From Scatomonas sp963930955 (GTDB taxonomy: Bacteria; Bacillota; Clostridia; Lachnospirales; Lachnospiraceae): 64,000 bases of DNA. The notes beneath the pieces were generated by a model. It worked only from the letters and a program-made list of their open reading frames with translations, did no database searches and had not been told where the DNA came from. This document shows positions 45,939 through 53,666 of this stretch, piece after piece. A program made the translations under genes and the position numbers. The stretch spans positions 620,001 to 684,000 of the forward strand of contig OZ006967.1 in NCBI GenBank assembly GCA_963930955.1. Direction: 5' to 3'. The first letter of the stretch is position 1; each line of letters opens with the position of its first letter.

Positions 45939-47126
45939 ATGGAAAAAAGACTTTTTACTTCCGAGTCCGTTACTGAGGGACATCCGGATAAGATCTGCGA
46001 CGCCATCTCAGATGCCATCCTGGACGCTCTGGTAGCCCAGGATCCCATGAGCCGTGTAGCCTGCGAGACCTGCACCACTACCGGCGTGGTCATGGTTATG
46101 GGAGAGATCACTTCCAAGGCAAACATCGATATTCCCCAGATCGTCAGAGATACGGTAACCGAGATCGGCTATACCAGAGGAAAATTCGGCTTTGACGCCG
46201 AGACCTGCGCGGTGATCACCGCCATTGACAAGCAGTCCACAGATATCGCCATGGGCGTGGACAAGGCGCTGGAGGCCAAGGAAAACACCATGACCGACGC
46301 AGATATTGACGCCATCGGCGCCGGAGATCAGGGTATGATGTTCGGCTACGCCTGCAATGAGACCGAGGAGTATATGCCCTATCCCATCGCTCTGGCCCAC
46401 AAGCTGGCCCGGAAGCTGACAGAGGTCCGCAAGAACGGCACCCTGACCTATTTAAGACCTGACGGAAAGACCCAGGTAACCGTAGAGTACGATGAGGACG
46501 GAAAGCCCTTCCGTCTGGACGCGGTGGTTCTGTCCACCCAGCACGGCCCGGAGGTTTCCCAGGAGCAGATCCACGCGGATATCAAGAAGTATGTCTTTGA
46601 TCCCATCCTGCCCAAGGATATGATCGATGAGGAGACAAAGTTCTTTATCAATCCCACCGGCCGCTTTGTTATCGGAGGACCTCACGGAGATTCCGGACTT
46701 ACCGGCCGTAAGATCATCGTTGATACATACGGCGGATACGCCCGCCACGGCGGCGGCGCTTTCTCCGGCAAGGACTGCACCAAGGTAGACCGTTCCGGCG
46801 CTTACGCGGCCCGTTACGTGGCTAAAAACCTGGTAGCTGCCGGCCTGGCGGATAAGTGCGAGCTGCAGCTGTCCTATGCCATCGGCGTTGCCCATCCCAC
46901 CTCCATCCAGGTGGAAACCTTCGGCACCGGCAAGCTTTCCGATGAGGAACTGACCAGGATCGTTCGGGAAAACTTTGACCTGCGTCCCGCCGGCATCATC
47001 AAGATGCTGGATCTGCGCCGTCCCATCTACAAGCAGACGGCCGCCTACGGACACTTTGGAAGAAATGATCTGGATCTTCCCTGGGAGAAGCTGGACAAGG
47101 TAGAAGTACTGAAAAAATATCTGTAA
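45939..47126 (+). CDS. metK: S-adenosylmethionine synthetase
   Basis: Makes S-adenosylmethionine from methionine and ATP; 395 residues. Motifs are TSESVTEGHPDK (methionine/ATP binding), GAGDQGMMFGYA and GGAFSGKDCTKVDRSGAYAAR, read in parts. The start at 45939 follows AAAAGGAGAC; a 16-codon in-frame extension to 45891 would include that ribosome binding site and is rejected. Controlled by the upstream SAM-I riboswitch. GC-rich codon use relative to nearby genes probably reflects high expression. Confidence 0.97.
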   Translation: MEKRLFTSESVTEGHPDKICDAISDAILDALVAQDPMSRVACETCTTTGVVMVMGEITSKANIDIPQIVRDTVTEIGYTRGKFGFDAETCAVITAIDKQSTDIAMGVDKALEAKENTMTDADIDAIGAGDQGMMFGYACNETEEYMPYPIALAHKLARKLTEVRKNGTLTYLRPDGKTQVTVEYDEDGKPFRLDAVVLSTQHGPEVSQEQIHADIKKYVFDPILPKDMIDEETKFFINPTGRFVIGGPHGDSGLTGRKIIVDTYGGYARHGGGAFSGKDCTKVDRSGAYAARYVAKNLVAAGLADKCELQLSYAIGVAHPTSIQVETFGTGKLSDEELTRIVRENFDLRPAGIIKMLDLRRPIYKQTAAYGHFGRNDLDLPWEKLDKVEVLKKYL

Positions 47127-47137
47127 TACGGAACAAC

Positions 47138-47182
47138 AAAGGCCGCTGCCCCGCGGAAGATCTGCGAGGCAGCGGCCTTTTT
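47138..47182. terminator. Bidirectional terminator between metK and thiolase
   Basis: 13-bp stem AAAGGCCGCTGCC / GGCAGCGGCCTTT with T run on the right; the left flank is A-rich enough to serve the convergent thiolase gene as well. Confidence 0.9.
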
Positions 47183-47200
47183 CAGTCAGAGGTGTTCTGA

Positions 47201-48382
47201 TTATTCTCTCTCTACAATGGCTGCGCAGCCCATGCCGCCGCCTACGCAGAGGGTCGCCAGACCTTTCTTGGCGTCCCGCTTTTCCATTTCATAGAGCAGG
47301 GTTACCAGGATCCGGCAGCCGGAACAGCCTACCGGGTGTCCCAGGGCGATGGCGCCGCCGTTGACATTTACCTTGCTCATATCAAATTCCAGATCCCGGG
47401 CAACAGCTACGGACTGGGCGGCGAAAGCCTCGTTGGCCTCTACCAGATCCATATCCTGGATGGTCAGGCCGGTTCTGGCGAAGAGTTTTTTCGTAGCCGC
47501 GATGGGGCCCACGCCCATAATGGAGGGATCCACGCCGGCCAGGGTTCCGTCGATCCAGGTTGCCATGGGTTTTACCCCCAGCTCCTTGGCTTTTTCCTCA
47601 CTCATGACCACAATGGCGGCAGCGCCATCGTTGATGGAGGAAGCGTTTCCGGCAGTGACCATGCCGTCTTTTTTGAAGGCGGGACGGAGCTTGGAAAGGC
47701 TTTCTACTGTAACGCCCTGACGGGGGCCTTCATCTGTATCAAAGAGAACCGTCTCTTTTTTCTTCTTGATTTCTACAGGAACGATCTCGTCCTTAAAGCG
47801 CCCGGAGGCGATGGCCGCGCAGGCTTTCTGCTGGCTGTTGGCGGCAAAGGCGTCCAGCTCTTCCCGGGTCAGTCCCCACTGCTCTGCCACGTTTTCCGCA
47901 GTGATGCCCATGTGATAGTGGTGGAAGGCATCGGTGAGAGCATCTGTGATCATGGTATCGTAGATCTGGTTGTTGCCCATGCGGTAGCCGAAACGGGCGT
48001 TCTGCAGAGCATAGGGAGCCATGGACATGTTCTCGATGCCGCCGGCTACGATGATGTCAGCCTCGCCCTCCCGGATCATCCGGGCAGCGGTGTTTACGCA
48101 GTCCAGACCGGAGCCGCAGAGCACGTTGATGGTAATGGCCGGGGATTCCACGGGGATACCGGCGTTGACAGCGGCCTGTCTGGCAGGATTCTGGCCGGTG
48201 CCGGCCTGGATAACACAGCCCATGTATACCATGTCTACCTGCTCCGGTTTCACGCCGGAGCGTTTCAGAGCTTCTTTAATAACGATGGTTCCCAGTTCCG
48301 GGGCGGGAGTGGTGCTTAAAGCTCCGCCCATGACGCCGATGGCGGTCCGGCAGGCGCCGGCCAGTACGATTTTTTTAGCCAT
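47201..48382 (-). CDS. Acetyl-CoA C-acetyltransferase (thiolase)
   Basis: Condenses two acetyl-CoA to acetoacetyl-CoA (or the reverse), the first step toward butyrate in Clostridia. It has 393 residues with all catalytic residues: Cys89 in NVLCGSGLDC, His349 in GHPVGCSGCR and Cys379 in LCVGGGMGCA. The gene stands alone here; no hbd, crotonase or bcd genes are adjacent, so a role in butyrate formation is only suggested. Ribosome binding site AAGGAGGATAC precedes the ATG. Confidence 0.94.
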   Translation of the reverse strand: MAKKIVLAGACRTAIGVMGGALSTTPAPELGTIVIKEALKRSGVKPEQVDMVYMGCVIQAGTGQNPARQAAVNAGIPVESPAITINVLCGSGLDCVNTAARMIREGEADIIVAGGIENMSMAPYALQNARFGYRMGNNQIYDTMITDALTDAFHHYHMGITAENVAEQWGLTREELDAFAANSQQKACAAIASGRFKDEIVPVEIKKKKETVLFDTDEGPRQGVTVESLSKLRPAFKKDGMVTAGNASSINDGAAAIVVMSEEKAKELGVKPMATWIDGTLAGVDPSIMGVGPIAATKKLFARTGLTIQDMDLVEANEAFAAQSVAVARDLEFDMSKVNVNGGAIALGHPVGCSGCRILVTLLYEMEKRDAKKGLATLCVGGGMGCAAIVERE

Positions 48383-48432
48383 TGGAAGTATCCTCCTTAT
48401 AAATAGGTAAATGTAGTTATCTGCTACTTTTT

Positions 48433-48460
48433 ATCATAGCAGAAAAAATAAAAAATACAA
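48433..48460 (-). promoter_or_regulatory. Probable thiolase promoter
   Basis: On the minus strand TTGTAT (48455-48460), a 16-base spacer and TATGAT (48433-48438), in an AT-rich gap that also holds the preceding terminator. Confidence 0.6.
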
Positions 48461-48461
48461 T

Positions 48462-48489
48462 AGAAATTGTTATAAAAATAACAATTTCT
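48462..48489 (-). terminator. AT-rich perfect palindrome, probable EamA-gene terminator
   Basis: 12-bp perfect inverted repeat AGAAATTGTTAT / ATAACAATTTCT with a four-base loop, 13 bases after the transporter stop. On the minus strand it is followed by ATTGTATTTTTTATTTTTT. It also abuts the thiolase -35 region, so an operator role is possible. Confidence 0.6.
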
Positions 48490-48501
48490 TTAAGGCCAAA
48501 A

Positions 48502-49431
48502 TCAACTTCCTTTTCGATTTACCAGAAAGATTCCCAGAGATACCAGGGCCAGAGCACCCAGGCCGTAAATGCTGAAGGCCTGATTTTTTTCGCCCAGGAT
48601 CAGCGCGGAAAGAATCACGCCGAATACAGGGTTCATAAATCCGAATACAGTGATTTTGCTGACCGGATTGTATTTCAGAAGCAGCCCCCAAAGGCTGTAT
48701 GCCACGGCGGAAATCATAGCCATATAGATCAGAAGCAGAATGGACAAAGGCGTGAAACCGGTAATCCGCCCTCCCATACAGAAGCCGGATGCAGCCAGTA
48801 CCAGACCGCCCAGAATAAACTGCCAGCCGCTGAGCATGACCGGGTCCTCTTTCACGGAAAATTTTTTAATCAGAACAGAGGACATGGCATAGGAAAGGGC
48901 GGCAATGAGAATAAATCCTTCGCCGTTGATCTGCATGTGAAAGTCCAGGGAAGCGCCGGCTACATTGATAAGAACCACTCCGGCAAAGCCGATGAGACAT
49001 CCCAGAAGCTTAGAACGGGTCAGGGCCTCGTAACGAAAGATAAGGCTGGCGATCAGAATGGCGAAGAACGTGCTGGAGGCATTTATAATTGAAGATTTTA
49101 CGCCGGTTGCATGGGCCATTCCAATGTAAAAGAAAAAGTACTGTATAATGGTCTGAGTCAGAGACAGGAGACCGATGGGCAAAAGGGAACTTTTTCGGGG
49201 AACCAGAACTTTTCTGGATGCCAGGCTGCCTATAAAGATGACCAGAATGCCGGCCAGAGTGAAGCGGATCCCGGCAAAGAGAATCTGAGATGCCGCATCG
49301 CCGGAAGCGATAGAGAACATCTGATAGCCGATCTTCACGCAGGGAAAAGCGCTGCCCCACAGAAAGCAGCAGATCAGAGTCAGCAGGCACACAATGGGAG
49401 TTTTCGTCAGCAGTTTCTGGTTCATATTCAT
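48502..49431 (-). CDS. EamA/DMT-family transporter
   Basis: 309-residue membrane protein with ten predicted hydrophobic helices and two EamA repeats (about 15-150 and 165-300). It includes WGSAFPCVKIGYQ near the N-terminus and a repeated P-V-F-G motif (FMNPVFGVILSALILGEK) in the second half. DMT exporters carry amino acids, metabolites or drugs; the substrate is not predictable. Its 5' leader contains a 27-nt fragment of the repeat element, and its likely promoter lies before the fhs terminator. Confidence 0.88.
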   Translation of the reverse strand: MNMNQKLLTKTPIVCLLTLICCFLWGSAFPCVKIGYQMFSIASGDAASQILFAGIRFTLAGILVIFIGSLASRKVLVPRKSSLLPIGLLSLTQTIIQYFFFYIGMAHATGVKSSIINASSTFFAILIASLIFRYEALTRSKLLGCLIGFAGVVLINVAGASLDFHMQINGEGFILIAALSYAMSSVLIKKFSVKEDPVMLSGWQFILGGLVLAASGFCMGGRITGFTPLSILLLIYMAMISAVAYSLWGLLLKYNPVSKITVFGFMNPVFGVILSALILGEKNQAFSIYGLGALALVSLGIFLVNRKGS

Positions 49432-49470
49432 CTTCTCCTATCTTGTTCAGGATTTTTCTGCAGCGGCAGC

Positions 49471-49497
49471 GTATTGTCCCCTTGTACACTGACGCTA
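49471..49497 (-). repeat. 27-nt end fragment of the 279-bp repeat element
   Basis: The minus strand reads TAGCGTCAGTGTACAAGGGG followed by ACAATAC. It matches the 5' end of the sense strand of the full copies with one mismatch (CGTC for CATC). The rest of the element is absent. It lies 40 bases upstream of the EamA-gene ATG in the same orientation relative to the gene as the full copies. Confidence 0.8.
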
Positions 49498-49503
49498 TAC
49501 TTA

Positions 49504-49548
49504 CAGAGAAAAACACCGGGACGGGAGTACAGAACTCCGTCCCGGTGT
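49504..49548 (-). terminator. fhs terminator
   Basis: 12-bp stem ACACCGGGACGG / CCGTCCCGGTGT followed on the minus strand by TTTTTCTCTG. Confidence 0.85.
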
Positions 49549-49577
49549 ATTATAAGCGAATCTGTTTGAAAGTACAA
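49549..49577 (-). promoter_or_regulatory. Promoter-like sequence just upstream of the fhs terminator
   Basis: On the minus strand TTGTAC (49572-49577), a 17-base spacer and perfect TATAAT (49549-49554). A transcript from it toward the EamA gene would begin inside the fhs terminator hairpin. Confidence 0.6.
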
Positions 49578-49580
49578 GTC

Positions 49581-51269
49581 TTAGAACAGACCGGTGATCT
49601 TGCCGTCCTCGTCTACATCGATCTTTTCTGCTGCGGGGCGCTTGGGCAGACCGGGCATGGTCATGATCTCTCCCGTAAGAGCTACGATGAAACCGGCGCC
49701 GGCGGAAATCTTCAGATTACGGACCGTCACCTCGAAGTCAGAGGGAGCTCCCAGCTTGTTGGGATCATCGGTAAGGCTGTACTGGGTTTTGGCTACGCAG
49801 ATGGGGCAGTTGCCATAGCCAAGAGCTTCCAGCTGAGCCGCCTGTTTTTTAGCAGAAGCAGTAAGTACTGCGCATTTTCCGCCGTAAACCTTCTGTACGA
49901 TCTGATTCAGCTTGTCCTCAATGCTTCCGTCCAGTTCATAGGAGAAGCTGAAGCCGGAATTATCCTCTTCGCAGAGACGAACCACTTCGTTGGCCAGAGC
50001 GATGCCGCCCTCGCCGCCCTTGGCCCATACTTCGGACAGAGCTACGTTTACACCCAGTTCCTTGCACTTGCGCTCTACCAGATCCAGCTCCGCCTTGGTA
50101 TCGGTGGGGAAGGCATTGATGGCAACTACGCAGGGCAGATGGTATACATTTTTAATGTTGCTTACATGTTTCAGCAGGTTGGGCAGACCCTTCTCCAGAG
50201 CCTCCAGGTTTTCATTGTTCAGCTGATCCTTGGGAATGCCTCCGTTGTATTTCAGGGCGCGGACAGTAGCCACGATAACAACTGCGTTAGGCTTCAGTCC
50301 TGCCATACGGCATTTGATGTCCAGGAATTTCTCAGCGCCCAGGTCAGCGCCGAATCCAGCCTCAGTAATGCAGTAATCCCCCAGCTTCAGGGCCATTCTG
50401 GTAGCAGTTACGGAGTTGCAGCCGTGAGCAATGTTAGCGAAAGGTCCGCCGTGTACAATAGCCGGCACATGCTCCAGGGTCTGTACCAGGTTGGGTTTCA
50501 GAGCGTCCTTCAGCAGTGCGCACATAGCGCCTTCTGCATGGAGATCACCGGCAGTGACCGGTTTCTGCTCGGAGGCCTTGCCGTAGGTATAACCGATTAC
50601 CAGGCGGGCCAGACGAGCCTTCAGATCTTTAATATCGTTGGCCAGACAAAGAACTGCCATGATCTCGGAGGCAACGGTAATATCATAGCCGTCCTCCCTG
50701 GGAGTTCCGTTGCTTCTGCCGCCCAGGCCGTCTACCACGTTGCGGAGCTGGCGGTCGTTCATATCTACGCATCTTCTCCAGGTGATCTTCCGGGGATCAA
50801 TGTTCAGTTCGTTGCCCTGGAAAATATGGTTATCTATCATAGCGGCCAGCAAATTGTTGGCGGCGCCAATGGCATGAAAATCACCGGTGAAATGAAGATT
50901 AATGTCTTCCATGGGAACTACCTGGGCATAGCCGCCGCCGGCAGCGCCGCCCTTTACGCCGAATACCGGTCCCAGGGAGGGCTCACGAAGGGCAACCATA
51001 ACATTTTTGCCGATTTTCTGCATAGCATCTGCCAGACCGACAGTCGTTGTGGTTTTTCCTTCGCCTGCGGGAGTGGGATTGATAGCAGTTACCAGAACCA
51101 GTTTTCCATCCGGTGCGTTCGATTCTCTTAATAAATTGTAATCAATTTTTGCTTTGTACTTGCCGTACTGCTCCAGGTATTTGTCTTCAATACCCGCTTT
51201 TTCAGCAATTTTGGTAATTGGCTCCATCACACATTCCTGTGCGATTTCGATGTCTGATTTGTAACCCAT
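49581..51269 (-). CDS. fhs: Formate-tetrahydrofolate ligase
   Basis: ATP-dependent synthesis of 10-formyltetrahydrofolate from formate, used for purine synthesis and in acetogens for the Wood-Ljungdahl methyl branch. It has 562 residues. The P-loop INPTPAGEGKTTTTVGLADA, the GGAAGGGYAQVVPMEDINLHF stretch (read in parts) and the C-terminal GEIMTMPGLPKRPAAEKIDVD are typical. AAAGGAGAGT precedes the ATG. A ZTP-type riboswitch with an overlapping terminator sits in the leader, tying expression to purine/one-carbon status. Confidence 0.96.
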   Translation of the reverse strand: MGYKSDIEIAQECVMEPITKIAEKAGIEDKYLEQYGKYKAKIDYNLLRESNAPDGKLVLVTAINPTPAGEGKTTTTVGLADAMQKIGKNVMVALREPSLGPVFGVKGGAAGGGYAQVVPMEDINLHFTGDFHAIGAANNLLAAMIDNHIFQGNELNIDPRKITWRRCVDMNDRQLRNVVDGLGGRSNGTPREDGYDITVASEIMAVLCLANDIKDLKARLARLVIGYTYGKASEQKPVTAGDLHAEGAMCALLKDALKPNLVQTLEHVPAIVHGGPFANIAHGCNSVTATRMALKLGDYCITEAGFGADLGAEKFLDIKCRMAGLKPNAVVIVATVRALKYNGGIPKDQLNNENLEALEKGLPNLLKHVSNIKNVYHLPCVVAINAFPTDTKAELDLVERKCKELGVNVALSEVWAKGGEGGIALANEVVRLCEEDNSGFSFSYELDGSIEDKLNQIVQKVYGGKCAVLTASAKKQAAQLEALGYGNCPICVAKTQYSLTDDPNKLGAPSDFEVTVRNLKISAGAGFIVALTGEIMTMPGLPKRPAAEKIDVDEDGKITGLF

Positions 51270-51367
51270 AACTCTTTACTCTCCTTTCTTTTGAAGCCTG
51301 GCCGCAGTTTTATCCTTATTATTATTGCCAAGTGAGCGGAAACAACACTGTCAATAGGTAGCTAGAC

Positions 51368-51402
51368 AAAAAGGCAGCATTTGTACCTCCACAAATGCTG
51401 CC
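51368..51402 (-). terminator. Riboswitch-controlled terminator of fhs
   Basis: Perfect 12-bp stem GGCAGCATTTGT / ACAAATGCTGCC followed by TTTTT on the minus strand. Its first arm overlaps the 3' GGGCA of the ZTP aptamer, so ligand binding and termination compete. Confidence 0.88.
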
Positions 51403-51470
51403 CAGACGGTCGGCCTCAACAAGTCCTGTTTCCCTCGTGGTAACTCCACATATCCGTCAGTACACAGGGC
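51399..51470 (-). ncRNA. ZTP (pfl) riboswitch
   Basis: On the minus strand: GTACTGACGG, a GTGGAGTTACCAC hairpin, GAGGGAAACAG, and the 3' hallmark GCCGACCGTCTGGGCA. This matches the pfl motif (consensus ending CCGCCTGGGCA), which binds ZTP/ZMP and activates folate and purine genes. It lies directly upstream of fhs, a known target. The call is from motif recognition by eye, not a covariance search. Confidence 0.82.
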
Positions 51471-51490
51471 TTTTATTAATTTACGAACTC

Positions 51491-51519
51491 AGTATAGCAC
51501 CTGCCCTGAAAAAAAGCAA
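51491..51519 (-). promoter_or_regulatory. fhs promoter
   Basis: Minus strand TTGCTT (51514-51519), a 17-base spacer and TATACT (51491-51496), about 21 bases before the riboswitch. Confidence 0.7.
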
Positions 51520-51659
51520 TGAAAATTTTCTTCTATATAAAAAGATATTCAGGAGCTTGTTTTTCACGAAGAAAGGAGGATTTAGAAAAAGGCTTTTGTA
51601 GAAAATGACGGAAGGCCCGGATGTTCACGATTTATTTACAAATTATTGAAATTTATCCC

Positions 51660-51688
51660 TTGCATGAACCAGGGAAGTGTGATAGTAT
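51660..51688 (+). promoter_or_regulatory. Promoter of the NlpC/P60 gene
   Basis: TTGCAT (51660-51665), a 17-base spacer and TAGTAT (51683-51688), 85 bases before the ATG. The stretch 51520-51659 contains nothing else I can support. Confidence 0.65.
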
Positions 51689-51773
51689 GTAAAAAGATTA
51701 AAAAAAGTATTACATAGTTGTTACAAGACATATAGCAAAATAATTAAGAACATAGGTTTTAGGAGTAATATTC

Positions 51774-53129
51774 ATGAAAAGCAAAAAGTTAGTCGCCCTT
51801 GGTCTGGTAGCAGTACTGGGAGGAGCACAGGTCGTAACAGTATACGCCGATGAAATGCAGCAGGTACAGCAGCAGAAAGAAGACGCCCACAGTTCGCTGG
51901 ACGCGCTGACAGATTCCATCAGCACTCTGGAAACTCAGAAGAGCCAGATCGAGAGTGAGATCGATCAGCTGGACGGACAGCTGGTTACCACCATTGCTTC
52001 CGTAAACATGCTGAAGGATCAGATCGCGGATCAGGAAGTAGCTCTGGAGCAGACCGAAAAAGATCTGACAGCAGCCCAGGCAGACCGGGATGAGCAGTAT
52101 GAGAATATGACCAGCCGGATGCAGTATATTTATGAGAAAGGCGGCAAAGGCGGCTGGGCCACGATCCTTCTGGAGAATGGCAATATTGCTGATCTTCTGA
52201 ACCGGGCGGAATATACCCAGCAGATTTATGACTACGACAGAGACTGTCTGGATCAGTTTGTACAGACCATCAATACGGTGAAAGACCTGCAGAGTCAGCA
52301 GGAAATGGAAATGGCAAACCTGCAGGCCATGAAGAACGAGCAGGAGGCTCAGCAGGCTGAACTGGAACAGATGCTGGAGCAGAAGCGTGCTACATCCTCC
52401 GATTATGATGTTCAGATCCAGGAAGCCAATGCTATGGCCGGTGAATATCAGCAGTTAATCGAGGAATTGAACGCGCAGCTGCAGGAACTGGAAGCACAGA
52501 AGAGAGCCGAGGAAGAAGCCGCCAGAAAAGCTGCTGAGGAAGCAGCGCAGGCAGCCGCTGCGGAAGCAGCCCGCCAGGAAGCGGCCCAGCAGCAGGTATC
52601 CCAGTCCTCTCCCAGCACTACGCCGGAGAGCAGCAATGATTATTATGAGGAGCCTTCCTACGAAGAACCCTCTTACGATGCGCCTGTTTATGAAGAACCC
52701 TCTTATGAAGAGCCGTCTTATGACGAGCCTGCTTACGAGGAACCGTCCTACGATGAAGGAAGCAGTAGCAATACTTCCAACTCTTCCATGGGACAGGCAA
52801 TTGTGGATTACGCCCTGCAGTTTGTGGGTAATCCGTATGTATGGGGCGGAAACAGCCTGACAAACGGAACAGATTGTTCCGGATTTGTACATCTGGTATA
52901 TGCCCATTTCGGATACAGCGTCAGCCGTCAGTCCGGAGCTCTGCAGAGCGATGGATACGCCGTTTCCTATTCTGAGGCACAGCCGGGAGATATCATCTGC
53001 TACCCGGGTCATGTAGCAATTTATATGGGCAACGGCCAGATTGTACATGCAGCCAATGAAGAGGTAGGCATTACAGTAGGAAGCGCTTTATACGGACCCA
53101 GCATCATTACAGTCCGCAGAATTGTTTAA
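51774..53129 (+). CDS. Secreted coiled-coil NlpC/P60 peptidoglycan hydrolase
   Basis: 451-residue secreted cell-wall hydrolase of PcsB/CwlO-like design. A signal peptide (1 to about 25, cleaved near VYA-DE) is followed by a long Gln/Glu-rich coiled coil (about 28-245), an Ala/Glu/Gln-rich hinge and a tandem repeat of five-residue units of the PSYEE/PSYDE type (about 285-325). A C-terminal NlpC/P60 domain has catalytic Cys368 (TDCSGF), His413 (PGHVA) and His425 (IVHAAN). Proteins of this layout are usually activated by FtsEX and act at the septum or sidewall; that is inference here. Confidence 0.92.
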   Translation: MKSKKLVALGLVAVLGGAQVVTVYADEMQQVQQQKEDAHSSLDALTDSISTLETQKSQIESEIDQLDGQLVTTIASVNMLKDQIADQEVALEQTEKDLTAAQADRDEQYENMTSRMQYIYEKGGKGGWATILLENGNIADLLNRAEYTQQIYDYDRDCLDQFVQTINTVKDLQSQQEMEMANLQAMKNEQEAQQAELEQMLEQKRATSSDYDVQIQEANAMAGEYQQLIEELNAQLQELEAQKRAEEEAARKAAEEAAQAAAAEAARQEAAQQQVSQSSPSTTPESSNDYYEEPSYEEPSYDAPVYEEPSYEEPSYDEPAYEEPSYDEGSSSNTSNSSMGQAIVDYALQFVGNPYVWGGNSLTNGTDCSGFVHLVYAHFGYSVSRQSGALQSDGYAVSYSEAQPGDIICYPGHVAIYMGNGQIVHAANEEVGITVGSALYGPSIITVRRIV

Positions 53130-53216
53130 TACATACATAAAAAAAACAAGAGCCGGCATTTGGGCGGCACTCATAAAACAGCATAAGATTGTTTTCGGGA
53201 AACGGTATAGCTTCGG

Positions 53217-53666
53217 TTATGCCGTTTCTCCGTTTTGCAGGCCATTCAGCAAAGACGCGGGGAGTATTCCCACAAGGTCATAGGAAATGTCAATCTGCTG
53301 TTCCCGATAACCCTTTGACTTGTCCGGCGCGTGAACATACACCGCCTTTACCATGTCATTGAGTATAGCGGGCGTCAGCTCGTCCAAGTCGAGATATTTC
53401 CGCACCTTGCCGATAAACCTGTCAATGTTCTCTGCCTGTTCTTCCTGTTTTGTAATTTCTTCATTCAGACGCAACAGCTTTTCCCGCAGTTCTTCCTGTT
53501 CCTGTTCGTATACGCCCGCGAGCATTTGAAATCTGCTGTCAGAGAGTTTTCCATTAGCGTTGTCCTCGTAAATACGCTTGAATAGGCGGTCAAGTTCCTC
53601 TATCCGCCGTTCTACTTTACCAAAACCACGTGTGAGACAACGAAACGAGTAACACGAATGTTCCGT
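53217..53666 (-). pseudogene. Truncated large serine recombinase, C-terminal remnant
   Basis: Only the C-terminal part of a TnpX/Tn4451-like resolvase-family recombinase is present. It is recognised by IEELDRLFKRIYEDNANGKLSDSRF, read in parts, a Glu/Gln-rich coiled coil and the DUF4368-like tail ending at 53217. The catalytic serine domain is absent. The frame is open back to the TAG at 53667-53669, which is also the kinase stop codon, so the tail is in frame with the kinase. Recognisable homology begins near 53632. A hairpin (GAAACGG...CCGTTTC, 53198-53228) covers its 3' end. It probably marks the edge of a decayed mobile element. Confidence 0.75.

Noticed and set aside
53260..53632. A complete transposon next to the NlpC/P60 gene
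   Set aside because: Only the C-terminal tail of the recombinase is present, and no second end or other mobility gene is visible in the window.
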